From assembly GCA_028564705.1 (NCBI GenBank), contig JAPXFQ010002715.1, forward strand, positions 156,266-220,265: 64,000 nucleotides of DNA, in the 5' to 3' direction. A program made the position numbers and the translations under genes. This DNA comes from Apricaphanius iberus (taxonomy: Eukaryota; Chordata; Actinopteri; Cyprinodontiformes; Aphaniidae). Positions 29,313-40,300 of the stretch are shown here, one piece after another. Within the stretch, counting starts at the first letter, position 1, and every line of letters starts with the position of its first letter. A model generated the notes under the pieces. That model searched no databases. It was not told where the DNA came from and saw only the letters and a program-made list of their open reading frames with translations.

Positions 29313-29990
29313 GTCCGCCCCATTCTCTCTCGGGCCAATACGGAGACGGTAATTCATGCTTTTATCATCAGTAGAATTGATTATTATAATGCCCTGATTT
29401 CTGGTCTTCCCAAAAAGACTACCTCAGGTTTACAGCTTTTACAGAATTCAGCAGCTCGTGTCCTGATGAAGACCAGGAGGAAGGAGCACATTACATATAT
29501 ATATATATATATATATAGAATCACTGCATTGGCTCCCCGTATGTTTTAGGATCCATTTTAAGGTTCTTTTAATGGTTTTTAAGTGTCTTAATGGTCTTGG
29601 GCCTTCTTATCTGTTAGAAATGCTTTTACCGTATGAACCCTCGCGGTCTCTGTGCTCCTCTAGCAGCCGTCTCCTTATCATCAAAGTCAGGACACAGACT
29701 CATGGTGAGGCGTCTTTCCATTATTATGGTCCTCACCTCTGGAACAGGCTGATAGAGGATCTCAGGGCCGCAGAGAACGTTTATGTTTTTAAGAACAGGA
29801 TCAAGACTCACCTTTTTAGCCGAACTTTTAACTGATTATTTATTAATATATGCTTAATCATTTACCTGATTGAATTTTATTTAGCTTTTAGCTGACTATT
29901 ATCGATGGTTTATATGCTTTGGATTTTTAATTGATCATATCTTATCATGGTTTTACATTTAATAATTTAAAATGCTATCAGTTTTAACAT
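29311..29990 (+). mobile_element. L2-type LINE RT C-terminal fragment, plus strand
   Basis: Readable in order: RIDYYNALISGLPKKT (29370-29420), LQLLQNSAARVLMKTRRKEH, a TA run, SLHWLPVCFRIHFK, then frame 29572-29835 (MVFKCLNGLGPSYLLEMLLP, THGEASFHYYGPHLWNRL, FKNRIKTHLFSRTFN-stop). The 3' UTR continues to about 29990. The microsatellite in the middle of coding sequence is a secondary expansion. Confidence 0.85.
29572..29835 (+). pseudogene. L2 RT C-terminal end (87 codons)
   Basis: Open frame with YLLEMLLPYEPSRSLCSSSS, TQTHGEASFHYYGPHLWNRL, EDLRAAENVYVFKNRIKTHL and FSRTFN-stop: the conserved C-terminal tail of an L2-type LINE ORF2. No catalytic residues lie in this part. Confidence 0.85.
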
Positions 29991-29994
29991 CACT

Positions 29995-30600
29995 GAGGTT
30001 CGGCACACGCATCGGGACCAGGAGCGCGCTGAACCCGCAAGTGCTGCGGCGCGAGACACACGCAGTGGATGACCCTGCCTTCCGTGTGAGTACCCTATTG
30101 GCCCGTAGTAGCACTTGTCGGATATAAGCTAGTTCTCTAAGAATATCCTGTTGAAGAACTGTTCACTGCCGCTAGTGTGTCCGTGTAGGTGGTTCAGCGT
30201 GCGGAGGACGGAGCCCGAGAGGAGTGTTGTGATGCTGGAGACACGCAGAGGTTAACTCTGCCTTGTGTGTAAGTATAGGAGAGACACTCCTCCATTGTAG
30301 CCTATGGCCCTGTAGTCTCGTGGTGGTGTATATTTTGTATTACAGGTGACCCGGTGCGTATGACCAGAGGCATCCTCTCATTGTACAAGGGGGAAGTAAA
30401 GTGGCCTGCTGGACCACGGCCCTTCATCGTGGGCGGAGCCTTTTAGTATTCTAGTTTTGTTATTCTTTTAGCCCACCTTTTTAATAGACTTTTGACATAA
30501 CGTTTTTATTTGTGGGCATTTCCTTTTGTTTTAATAAATTTTACACTAACCTGCCTCTCTCTGTCTTCTTTGAACAGTGTGCTCTCACCCGGCCATTCAT
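29995..30600 (+). other. CpG-rich block with duplicated donor-like modules
   Basis: Unusually CpG-dense for its surroundings. Two related segments, near 30049-30097 (GAGACACACGCAGTGG...GTGTGAGTACC) and 30237-30280 (GAGACACGCAGAGG...GTGTGTAAGTATA), each end in a good splice-donor consensus. An acceptor-like TATTACAG lies at 30338-30345, and AATAAA near 30534. Could be a retroelement 5' region or an unannotated non-coding transcription unit. No coding frame. Confidence 0.3.
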
Positions 30601-30724
30601 TCATCATTCTCAATAATTATATTTTGGTCAAATTCAACTAAGTTAAAATACCTCCATAGCGGACCACCCCCTCTTCACACTTAATCTCATTATCTACTGT
30701 TTAATATTTTAACTTATTTAAATC

Positions 30725-31125
30725 ATCCCTCCAGTGTTTCCTCTAGGGGGCCCTCTGCATCGAGGGCGGTGGTCAGCTGTAGCTGCCAGGGTGCTCTCCA
30801 GCCAGTGCCTGGGTGGAGGTGGGGGTACCAACCCTCCCTCCTCTGGGCGCCCTGAGTCAGTGCCTTGGCTGCTGCTGTTGATCTGCAGATGGCTCCATGA
30901 TGGTGTTTCCTGGCTCATCTGTATTCAGCCCGTTTTTGCTTTAGTTTACTATTGCTTTTGTGTGTGTGTATGGCAGATGGGGGGGGGGGGGGGGGGTTAG
31001 TTGTAAGGATGGTTTTATTTAGGGTTTGAGTGGGGTTGTGGGGTCATTTTAACCTGTAAACCACTTTGAGGAGCTATGTAGTTCGAAAAACACTTTATAA
31101 ATTACGTTTGATTTGACGAATATAT
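30725..31125 (+). repeat. SINE/LINE-like repeat with G18 tract
   Basis: GC-rich body (30740-30900) followed by a tail with CCTGTAAACCACTTTGAGGA and ACACTTTATAAATTACGTTT, a common fish retroposon ending. An uninterrupted run of 18 G lies at 30979-30996. Confidence 0.5.
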
Positions 31126-31129
31126 TTCT

Positions 31130-31375
31130 GGGCATGACTGTGGCACAAATGGAGATGATGCAAAGAGTTCTTCATAAAATAAATGGACAACCCTGAGCAT
31201 CCCCTATCTATCCTATCCTACAGCAAAAGTGTATCTTCAGTTGGAGGCTTCTTCAGTTTCGCTGCAACACAGACGGCTACAGGAAATCCTTTCTCCCCAC
31301 AGCCATCATGATCTACAACAACTCCTTGAAGAATGAATGTTATGAGCTTCAATAACACGTGTGTGTGTATATATA
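31130..31375 (+). pseudogene. LINE C-terminal fragment (same family as 15925-16590)
   Basis: Shares GATGCAAAGA, TTCTTCATAAAATAAA, TTCGCTGCAACACAGAC and CTACAGGAAATCC with 16360-16500. Plus strand. Ends before TTATGAGCTTCAATAACAC. Confidence 0.65.
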
Positions 31376-31379
31376 ACAT

Positions 31380-33054
31380 TAGCAGAGTCAGAGGTTACAT
31401 TGTCACATAAACCTTAGCAAAATAAAATGACTAACCGATGCAAACTCTAAAGTGTGAGCAGCTCAGATTGGGTCTCCACTAGAAGAAAATCTCTGATTTT
31501 AAGTTTGGTGCTACAGTCCCAGACCCACCGTTGGTCCCTTTAGCCCCTCTTTATTTGCCTCCTGGATACGCTCCTGCTCAGCAGCACTGAACATTTAGGA
31601 ATAATTACTTATTCTAAACATTCATAGGAGTCTCTGTGACTAGAGAGAGTGAGAATTGTTTTTTCTCTCTTTGGTTACAGCGCAGCATTTAGTTTGAGTG
31701 TGAGGCTGTAACTTTGGTTTCTGCCGAACCAAAAGCAGCTGCTGGTTGTGCTGGAAAAAGATCCTTGATCTGCTGCTCAAGTTACCATCGCACAGCCAAA
31801 ATAAAAGGAAACTAGACTTGAGGTAGCTAGAAATGGTTTGTAATCCTTATTAAATATAAGGATATAAAAAATAACTACAGGCCCTGTCATTCTCATAAAA
31901 AATGTTCTGTTGAAAACTTGCTGCTCTGTGCATGACTAATTAGAGCTGATTGTTTTGCTTATTGGACATACAAGAATCATGTAGGTGACCTGAAGAGGTG
32001 ATGAATTTCTGATGACTGTGAGCTGCAGCACGACCAGAGAGGAGAAATATGGATAATTTTGTGTTTTGGGCAAAAAAAGGGTAAAAAAAAGACTACATAT
32101 GTATAAATTCTATGGCCGTAACAGAGGTAAATATTAAGACAGAATGTTGTGAATTATATTCCTCATTTGTCAGCAATAAAATTTTGTGCAGTGTACATGC
32201 ACCGCTCTCTGCTCCATGTAGGCAACTTATTCCAGAATCAGACCAATTAAAGCTGCAGCATGTCCAGAATAGGGTAGCTAAAATGTCAATATTCTACTAA
32301 GGAAGATTATAAAAAGATTATTCTAACCACTCCAGGGGAAATTGAGAATCCGTGTGGATCATAACTCACTGCACTCAGCGTGTCTTCAGCAGGTGGAGAT
32401 GCACTGAGAGCTCAGTGAGTTATGATGCGTCTTTGGGAGTAAAACGGGTAAATATCTACATAACTATCAGCTCTATGGCCAGTGGAGTGTTAACTACTAT
32501 TAGGTTATATTGTATGAGTGTGTGAAGTACATTTTTCTTTTGTCCTTAATAACCTTATGTTGAATATGTTGACGCAAAGTCAAGACACGCCTTTCAGAAG
32601 TGCTAAAAAAGTAGCTAAAATAGCCGGGACAAACATTTTAATGCTTAGTAAATCAAAGTGCACCTGGAACGTCTACTTATTTACCTGTTCTCCTCCCAAT
32701 ATTTTGTGTCTTCTTACAGAAACACCCATAGTGCATATTCAGATTAGGGAAAAGTGCTAAATGGATTGCGTGCGTCTTTATCTTGGTTTAACAGGCACAA
32801 TGCTCTCTGCATCATGTAAGTAAATCAGGTACGGCTTGTTTTTGTGATGCTGTGCAATTTGCACCGGTTTTAATAAGCACAAATTGTTGATAAATCAGGC
32901 CTTTAGTGTAACAATAAAGATCCTAATTGTATTTGTTTCAAAAATAATAAACATTTAAGCGTCATTTTCATGGAGAAATCAAGTGTATTGTCTAATTTCA
33001 TAAAGTAGACTAATAATTATGGCCACACTGTATATAAGTAATTCATCATTAGAA
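31380..33054. other. Intergenic stretch without recognised genes
   Basis: AT-rich unique-looking sequence. The short frames at 32112-32300 and 32518-32760 match nothing I know. One inverted repeat (32358-32426) is noted separately. Confidence 0.5.
32358..32426. repeat. Inverted repeat, 14-bp perfect arms, 41-nt loop
   Basis: ATCATAACTCACTG (32358-32371) and its exact complement (32413-32426). An inner CTCAG/CTGAG pair would extend the stem across small bulges, giving a roughly 69-nt hairpin. No further evidence that it is a small-RNA precursor. Confidence 0.75.
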
Positions 33055-33300
33055 CTTTGTTCCTTCTGTCTCTTCTGTCTTCTCAAACCCCCAGAAAGTC
33101 GTGGCAGATGACCGCTTGTACTGAGCCATGTCTGATTCTGGTTCTGCTGGAGGTTTCTTCCTGTTAAACGGGAGTTTTTCCTCTCCACACTTAGTACGTT
33201 TACACACACATCTAAATCAAGCTTTTTAGAGTAATCAATTGTTTTTCTAAAGTACCTTGACATGAATTGTTGCGAACTGGGACTGCATAAATACATTTAA
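33055..33300 (+). mobile_element. L2/Maui 3' UTR fragment
   Basis: Contains GTGGCAGATGACCGCTTGTA, CTGATTCTGGTTCTGCTGGA and GGTTTCTTCCTGTTAAACGG, then AAAGTACCTTGACATG and a terminal ATAAATACATTTAAATTAAT. It is the complement of the 24780-24860 region of copy 3, hence the same family in the opposite orientation. Confidence 0.75.
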
Positions 33301-33504
33301 ATTAATTCATTTTCACAGAATCCCAAGTTGATGATCCTGTTGAGTGGCCGGTCTAAATATGACACTTTAAATTAGAAATTGTGTCATGCTGTCCAGACCT
33401 GAGAACTGAATTTCAAACCACAAGACAACCATAGTAGCCTTTTAATTTTCAGCTAAGATACTGTTTACAGGCTATAACGGACTATCCACTGCTCATTCTG
33501 GAGA

Positions 33505-33640
33505 ACAAATGTGCTCATCCATTCATTTTCTATGCTCGTTTATATTTGCAGGGTTGCAAGGGGCAATTTTAAGCCCAAGATTCACGTTTTTGGACTGTGG
33601 GAGCAAGTTGGAGTATAGAGAGAACCTGCACATGCAGGTA
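33505..33640 (-). repeat. Dispersed repeat fragment (same family as 18190)
   Basis: Read on the minus strand: CTGCATGTGCAGGTTCTC, TATACTCCAACTTGCTCCCA and CAGTCCAAAAACGTGAATC, a decayed copy of the 18190-18378 repeat, preceded on the plus strand by CATTCATTTTCTATGCTCGT. Confidence 0.5.
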
Positions 33641-34039
33641 TTAAAAACAGTTACTAAAGAAAGATTAGATGTTTTTTTATTAAAGTCTGAAAGGTAAGCA
33701 CTGGACGCTCAAAAAACAAACATAGTCCCAAGTCCAAGTACTCAAGCTTCTTAACAGCTGATACATGGATATTGAGAAGTTCTTGGTGTGAGTAAAACAG
33801 TTAACCATCAGGGTGAGAATGTGTCAGTGGGCTACATGAAGGACTACACGGCTGGTATTATTGACAATATAAGAATTTACCTCTTTTTAATACGTTTAAC
33901 TGGTAGCACTAGCTTTTTCTAATGATTCAGCTCATCTGTGAGATATGCTGTAAGAAATGTAATTCAATTTGCGCCCAGCCTGTCTAAAACCATCAAGCTG
34001 ACAGCTACTGTCTAGATTTAGTTATACAGGATCTTTCAT

Positions 34040-34175
34040 AAGGCCTGGGAACACCTTGGGATTCTTCCTGTGGAGCTGGACCAAGTAGCTGGGGAGAGGG
34101 AAGTCTGGGTCTCTCTGCTTAAGCTGCTGCCCCTGCGACCCAAGCCCGGATGAAGACGGATGGATGGAAAGAATC
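34040..34175 (+). mobile_element. Rex3/RTE LINE 3' terminus
   Basis: GGAACACCTTGGGATTCTTC, GGAGCTGGACCAAGTAGCTG, GGGAGAGGGAAGTCTGGGTC, CTGCTGCCCCTGCGACCC and a GATGGATGG tail form the well-known last 130 bp of Rex3-type RTE elements, ending in the usual GATG microsatellite. Confidence 0.8.
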
Positions 34176-34209
34176 TTTAAGATGCTGAGCCCACACCGGT
34201 AAAAGTCTC

Positions 34210-35285
34210 GGGGCCGTATTCACAAAGAATCTTAGGGCTAAAAGTAGGTCCTAACTGCCGAATTTAGGAGTAACTCCTAAAAAATTTGGGCGTGTCACTC
34301 TTAAATTTAGGACTCCTAGTTTCTTAAGATAAAAGTAATTCACAACCACTTTTAGGCCTGAAAGTAGCTCCTAAGTCTGGGAGTCCTTAAAAGAAGTCAA
34401 GAGGACTCCTAACTCCCTAAGACCAATTCACAAAGACTCCCAAAATGGCTGCAGCCAGACGCAATGTGTTGGACACTCTGGATGATTCGGAATTAACCAA
34501 ACGATACAGACTAAATTGTTTATTGCAGATTTGGTGCGGGATGAATCACGTCTCCAACTAAACGTAACAACCCAATCAGTCCAGAAATTAAATGTTTAGC
34601 GACACTAAGATATTTAGCCACAGGGAAAAAGCAACTTTGTAACGCGGACGACTTGGGTATATCACAACCATCTATCAGCCGATCAATCCACCAAACTCTT
34701 AAAGCACTCTGTCGACCACACATTATCCAACAATTCATCCGTTTCCCATTAGACATCCAGCAACTGCATCGAATTAAAACAAATTTCATGGCGATTGCAG
34801 GTATGCCGAAGGGGAAAAAAAAGAAAGAAGAAAACGTATTTATGCAACATGTAGGGATGCCTATATGACGGACATTGCATACCTGTTGCAGCAGGGGGGG
34901 GGGCTGGAGCTTTTTAAACTTCACCCTCTCTGTAAGTAGGCTATTGTGTGTAAGTTGTATGAAGTGTCAGTCTCGTGGCCGACACAAAGATGTCATCATG
35001 CATTACTTCGGCTATTTGCGCTGTTCATAAGTTTTCCATTTCCTGGTTTCACACGTGTCATTGAACAACCAATCACACTTCTTTCCATTTATTTACTCAA
35101 GCATAGGAAATAGCAACAGGACGTCACTTTTATCTTACGTTTACGAATTTTTCCTACGTAAAAGTAGCTCTTAGTGCGTTTGTGAATAGGTTTTAGACGA
35201 CAACGTTCTCCTACATAAGAACCTTTTAGCGCGAGTTAGGAGTAACACCTAGCGGTAAGATAAGAGTCTTTGTGAATACGGCCCC
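34210..35285 (+). mobile_element. PIF/Harbinger DNA transposon, internally deleted
   Basis: 1076 bp with terminal inverted repeats GGGGCCGTATTCACAAAGA / TCTTTGTGAATACGGCCCC. Sub-terminal repeats of CCTAA/CTTAGGA motifs follow. A degraded transposase N-terminal half starts at ATGGCTGCAGCCAGACGC (34445) with LDDSELTKRYRLN, then (34653-34868) LGISQPSISRSIHQTLKALC and FIRFPLDIQQLHRIKTNFMA, IAGMPKG: the helix-turn-helix and pre-catalytic part of Harbinger transposases. The DDE half is missing. No clear 3-bp target duplication remains (CTC vs TGA). Confidence 0.82.
34653..34868 (+). pseudogene. Harbinger transposase N-terminal fragment
   Basis: Open frame MGISQPSISRSIHQTLKALC...RFPLDIQQLHRIKTNFMAIA then GMPKGKKKKEE. 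The ISQP(S/T)(V/I)SR helix-turn-helix and the FP...FxxIAGMP motif are landmarks of PIF/Harbinger transposases. An expanded A-run (KGKKKKEE) follows where GxVDG-type catalytic sequence should start. Confidence 0.75.
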
Positions 35286-36317
35286 TGATCAGTAACCATA
35301 GAGCTAAATCTAGTGTTCTTAACACAATCAACCATCCTTCATTTAAGGAGGAAATCTAACAATAGAGACAACCAACCTGACATGAAGTGACAGGAGCAGA
35401 AGAGGACAAGGGGTGGTGTTGGTCAAAGTCTTGATGATTCCTCTGATCGGGATCATGAAATGGTTCATCTCTTTGAGTCTGATTGGCACAGTGAATAATT
35501 GCTCTTCTGCTATCGTAAACATCTGATTAGTCATTGGAGCAGAGATATCTGTGTTATTGGCCAGGATTGATGCAAAAACAAGGTATGAATGTGTTTTGTT
35601 TTTTTAGTATTCACAACATGCAAAGTATAAACATCGATCTAGAGCACAGGTGTAAAGGTCAAGGTCCGCAGGCCAAAACCAGTCTGCTATAGCCATTAAT
35701 GTAGCCCTCTAAAGTCTACAACCTTTAAGTCAATTTTATCTGAATCCTAAATAATATTTTATAGGTCAAATCAGTGTTTATTCAAAAAGTCTTAAATCAC
35801 ATCATTGTGAAGATATGTTCAGTATCATTTAATTTTAAGAAGTACTTTTCAAACTTTAAGATGCACTTGTTAGGAAAGATGTTTATATTTATTTGTATTT
35901 AGCAGTTATATATATTTTTGTCATTAATTTCTGCCACAACTGGCCCTTTAAGGACATAATCTTGATGTGGCCCCAAATGAAAATGAATTTGACACCCAAA
36001 AGAACAATATACACATGTATTTGAAGCTTTTTTTTTATTATTTGCTTGAAAAGTTAACACTGCAGGTGCATTTCATCCATAGTTACGGTGTTAGTACAGG
36101 CCAGCAGAACTTTATGGTCCTGCCCAGCCCCGTCTCCAGAACCTTACTGTGAGGGGGGGGGGCTTTAGTTAATTGGATTTTCCCACAGATCTTCACATAA
36201 TCTTAATCTATAAAGTCTACTCTTACTGAGACAAGCACACATTTCAGTTCATATGCACGTAAAAACTAGTTGTAAATTGCCCCCATAATGGACACCCTGA
36301 CGCCAGGCCTGGTCCAG
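35286..36317. other. Intergenic stretch, nothing recognised
   Basis: No gene or known repeat identified. Contains a G-run at about 36153-36161 and short T-runs. The frames at 35343-35534 (-) and 35967-36152 (+) look like chance. Confidence 0.5.
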
Positions 36318-36851
36318 CTGCGTAGTTTATGCTTCTCCGACCACAAATTTGCTCTCAGACGCAGACAGCCAGAGATCATTTTACTAGAACGGGGCTCTAT
36401 AGTCGTTGTAATCAGTAGTTAATGCAGCGTCTGGCCACTACATGCTTTATAATGACAGGATAGTTTATCTAATCTGTTCTTTTAGCGATTTTAAACACAA
36501 GGGGTGTAGGGAAACAACGAAAAAGGCTGCTCTGTTTGTTTCCATGTGTTATTAGAGGATTCTGTGAGCTGCACTTGTAGTAAAAAGCTTAACAGCTTAA
36601 TCATAACTTACTATCACTCATTGCTCCTTGAGGAAGAAATGCATTCACAAGCCTAGAAAAACAGAAACGGCGCCATACAGCAGGCAGAGACGCCATGAAA
36701 ACTTAGCGCCCCCTGCTGTCCTGGTCGAGCAACACTGAAAAAACAATAGACAGTAGATAGGAAAAAACTGACTACTATAAACAACAAACATCTCCGTCAA
36801 TATGTCTGCGTCTGAGTGCAAATTTGCGGTCGGAGAAGCTTAAACTAGGCT
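36318..36851. mobile_element. PIF/Harbinger-like MITE, copy D
   Basis: Left part GCGTAGTTTATGCTTCTCCG (terminus eroded), interior matching copies A and G, right end GAAGCTTAAACTAGGCT followed by TAA (36852-36854). It ends 440 bp upstream of the rrn3 start codon. Confidence 0.78.
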
Positions 36852-36855
36852 TAAA

Positions 36856-37016
36856 GGCGCGGTTGGAGCGGGTGCCTCGTGTTCAGAGGACTGACGGTGG
36901 GTTTGATTCCCAGCCCGGAACATGTGCCGCATGTTTTCCTCTCTCGCTCTCATTCTACCTGTGCAGCAACTTTCGAATAAAGACCAGTAGTACCAACAAG
37001 AATTTTTTTTAAGAAG
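36856..37016 (+). mobile_element. tRNA-derived SINE-like sequence
   Basis: GCGCGGTTGGAGCGGGTGCC with a B-box-like GGGTTTGATTCCC (36899-36911), then CTCTCTCGCTCTC and CAATAAAGACC-like AATAAAGACCAG before an A/T run. The layout (degenerate tRNA head, short body, AATAAAGA tail) is that of short fish SINEs; the A box is poorly preserved. Positions 37017-37258 would be the rrn3 proximal promoter. Confidence 0.5.
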
Positions 37017-37258
37017 GAACATTCCGGTCCACCTGTGGTATTGTCCTGGACCAACCGGAACCTCCGTGTGTAGCTCCGGGGAGAGTTGAAGTGTTGCACC
37101 GGTGCTCCATGTAAACACTTCCCCCGACATGCGGCTGTGTGAGAGTGTAGCTCCGCCTCGCTCTGGTATGTTTGTGAGATTACTTTCCAAAAATGTAAAT
37201 CATGACTTCATTCTATAACGACGACGCGACAGAATCCGGAGATTAGAGAAGTAATCCG

Positions 37259-37267
37259 ACCGGAAGT
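37259..37267 (+). promoter_or_regulatory. rrn3: ETS-family site ACCGGAAGT in the rrn3 promoter/5' UTR
   Basis: ACCGGAAGT, the high-affinity ETS/GABPA consensus typical of TATA-less housekeeping promoters, lies 24 nt before the ATG. CG dinucleotides cluster around it (37216-37262). No TATA box is seen at a suitable distance, so the start site is probably within this stretch. Confidence 0.55.
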
Positions 37268-37290
37268 CAGCCTCACAGCTGCTGGGATCC

Positions 37291-37386
37291 ATGGAGGTGG
37301 AGGGCCGGGACTTCCTCTACACTCCGCCGATGAAAACGGTCCGGTTCGGGGGGAGTGTGGCGGAGACGCTGGACAAACTGAGACAG
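37291..37386 (+). CDS. rrn3: rrn3 exon 1
   Basis: 96 nt, ATG in context ATCCATGG, donor CAG|GTCAGC. Encodes [20 protein letters not shown] then [12 protein letters not shown] (residues 1-32). Shorter N-terminus than the mammalian protein. It is the only in-frame ATG before the conserved KTVRFG block. Confidence 0.92.
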
Positions 37387-40300
37387 GTCAGCGGTGCCAG
37401 AGAATCCATACACACAGACATGTCTCCACATCCGAAGGTCAACGGGCAGAACCAGGTCTGAGCTGTAGGGGACCCTCAGCAGGATTTCGTCGCTTCTTGA
37501 GTCACTAGTAATCCATGGAACGGAATAATTCCCTGTAGGAACCAGAACCGAATCAGGCAAAAGCTGGTAGAAATGATGGACTCAGTAACGGTTCTGGTAG
37601 AGACGTAGAAGTCTTTGGTTGGGTCCTGATCTACAGGTGGAGCTTGGAGATATGAACCAGTTCTCCGGTTATTTATGTGTTCAGCCTTTTAATGGTGGCT
37701 GAAATGTGAGTCCAGTTCAGGTATGAGCAGCAGAACCGGGTCAGGAGGTCCTGCTAACCTCCTGGATGATTGCAGCTGGTTATGCCTTCATAAACCTGGA
37801 TGTTAACAACCTGGACCGCTTTAGTTTTAGTTCACTGCTGATAACACAGTTTGACAAATACACTCCAAGTAATCGTAATTTATGATACAAACCAATTGAA
37901 TATATCTGCTTCACTGTTTATTATACATTATTTTAATCAGCATGAAAAATAGTAAAATGTGAATATTTCACCATCATGCTGATCTTTTTATTATTTAACA
38001 TAATTTTTGTTTTTTTTACTCTACAGCAAGAGTAAAGTAATACTATTAGTTCATACTACATTATGTATTACTGATGGTTACTGATGATGTTAGAAGCTCC
38101 CAGCCTGTAGTGGGAGGGACGTCCTGTTGGCGACCCTCTGTACTGTTGGTGACCCTCTGTACTATTGGTGACCCTCTGACCCCCTGTCCTGTTGGTGACC
38201 CCCTGTACTGGTGGTGACCCTCTGACCCCCTGTCCTGTTGGTGACCCCCTGTACTGGTGGTGACCCTCTGACCCCCTGTCCTGTTGGTGACCCCCTGTAC
38301 TATTGGTGACCCTCTGACCCCTGTCCTGTTGGTGACCCCCTGTACTGTTGGTGACCCTCTGACCCCCTGTACTATTGGTGACCCTCTGACCCCTGTCCTG
38401 TTGGTGACCCCCTGTACTATTGGTGACCCTCTGACCCCTGTCCTGTTGGTGACCCCCTGTACTGTTGGTGACCCTCTGACCCCTGTCCTGTTGGTGACCC
38501 CCTGTACTATTGGTGACCCTCTGACCCCCTGTCCTGTTGGTGACCCCCTGTACTATTGGTGACCCTCTGACCCCCTGTCCTGTTGGTGACCCTCTGTACT
38601 AGTGGTGACCCTCTGACCCCCTGTCCTGTTGGTGACCCCCTGTACTATTGGTGACCCTCTGACCCCCTGTCCTGTTGGTGACCCCCTGTACTGGTGGTGA
38701 CCCTCTGACCCCCTGTCCTGTTGGGGACCCTCTGTACTGTTGGCGACCCTCTGACCCCCTGTCCTGTTGGTGACCCTCTGTACTGTTGGCGACCCTCTGA
38801 CCCCCTGTCCTGTTGGGGACCCTCTGTACTGTTGGTGACCCTCTGACCCCCTGTCTGTTGGGACCCTCTGTACTGTTGGCGACCCTCTGACCCCCTGTCC
38901 TGTTGGTGACCCTCTGTACTGTTGGCGACCCTCTGACCCCCTGTCCTGTTGGGGACCCTCTGTACTGTTGGTGACCCTCTGACCCCCTGTCCTGTTGGTG
39001 ACCCTCTGTACTGTTGGTGACCCTCTGACCCTTTGTCCTGTTGGTGACCCCCTGTACTGTTGGTGACCCTCTGACCCTTTGTCCTGTTGGTGACCCCCTG
39101 TACTGTTGGTGACCCTCTGACCCCCTGTCCTGTTGGTGACCCTCTGTACTGTTGGCGACCCTCTGACCCTTTGTCCTGTTGGCGACCCTCTGACCCCCTG
39201 TCCTGTTGGGGACCCTCTGTACTGTTGGTGACCCTCTGACCCCCTGTCCTGTTGGTGACCCTCTGACCCCCTGTCCTGTTGGTGACCCTCTGACCCTTTG
39301 TCCTGTTGGTGACCCCATGTCCTGTTGGTGACCCTCTGACCCCTGTCCTGTTGGTGACCCCCTGTACTGTTGGTGACCCTCTGCCCCCTGTCCTGTTGGT
39401 GACCCCCTGTACTATTGGTGACCCTCTGACCCCCTGTCCTGTTGGTGACCCCCTGTACTGTTGGTGACCCTCTGACCCCCTGTCCTGTTGGTGACCCTCT
39501 GTACTAGTGGTGACCCTCTTACCCCCTGTCCTGTTGGTGACCCTGTACTGTTGGTGACCCTCTGACCCCCTGTCCTGTTGGTGACCCCCTGTACTGGTGG
39601 TGACCCTCTGACCCCCTGTCCTGTTGGGACCCTCTGTACTGTTGGCGACCCTCTGACCCCTGCTGTTGGTGACCTCTGTACTGTTGGCGACCCTCTGACC
39701 CCCTGTCCTGTTGGGGACCCTCTGTACTGTTGGTGACCCTCTGACCCCCTGTCCTGTTGGTGACCCTCTGTACTGTTGGCGACCCTCTGACCCTTTGTCC
39801 TGTTGGTGACCCCCTGTACTGTTGGTGACCCTCTGACCCTTTGTCCTGTTGGTGACCCCCTGTACTGTTGGCGACCCTCTGACCCTTTGTCCTGTTGGTG
39901 ACCCCCTGTACTGTTGGTGACCCTCTGACCCTTTGTCCTGTTGGTGACCCCCTGTACTGTTGGTGACCCTCTGACCCCCTGTCCTGTTGGTGACCCTCTG
40001 TACTGTTGGCGACCCTCTGACCCTTTGTCCTGTTGGCGACCCTCTGACCCCCTGTCCTGTTGGGGACCCTCTGTACTGTTGGTGACCTTCTGACCCCCTG
40101 TCCTGTTGGTGACCCCCTGTACTGTTGGTGACCCTCTGACCCCCTGTCCTGTTGGTGACCCTCTGTACTGTTGGTGACCCTCTGACCCCCTGTCCTGTTG
40201 GTGACCCTCTGTACTGTTGGCGACCCTCTGACCCCCTGTCCTGTTGGTGACCCCCTGTACTGTTGGTGACCCTCTGACCCCCTGTCCTGTTGGTGACCCT

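Noticed and set aside
29162..29374. 70-codon plus-strand frame containing poly(YI)
   Set aside because: Encoded by a TA microsatellite; not a protein.
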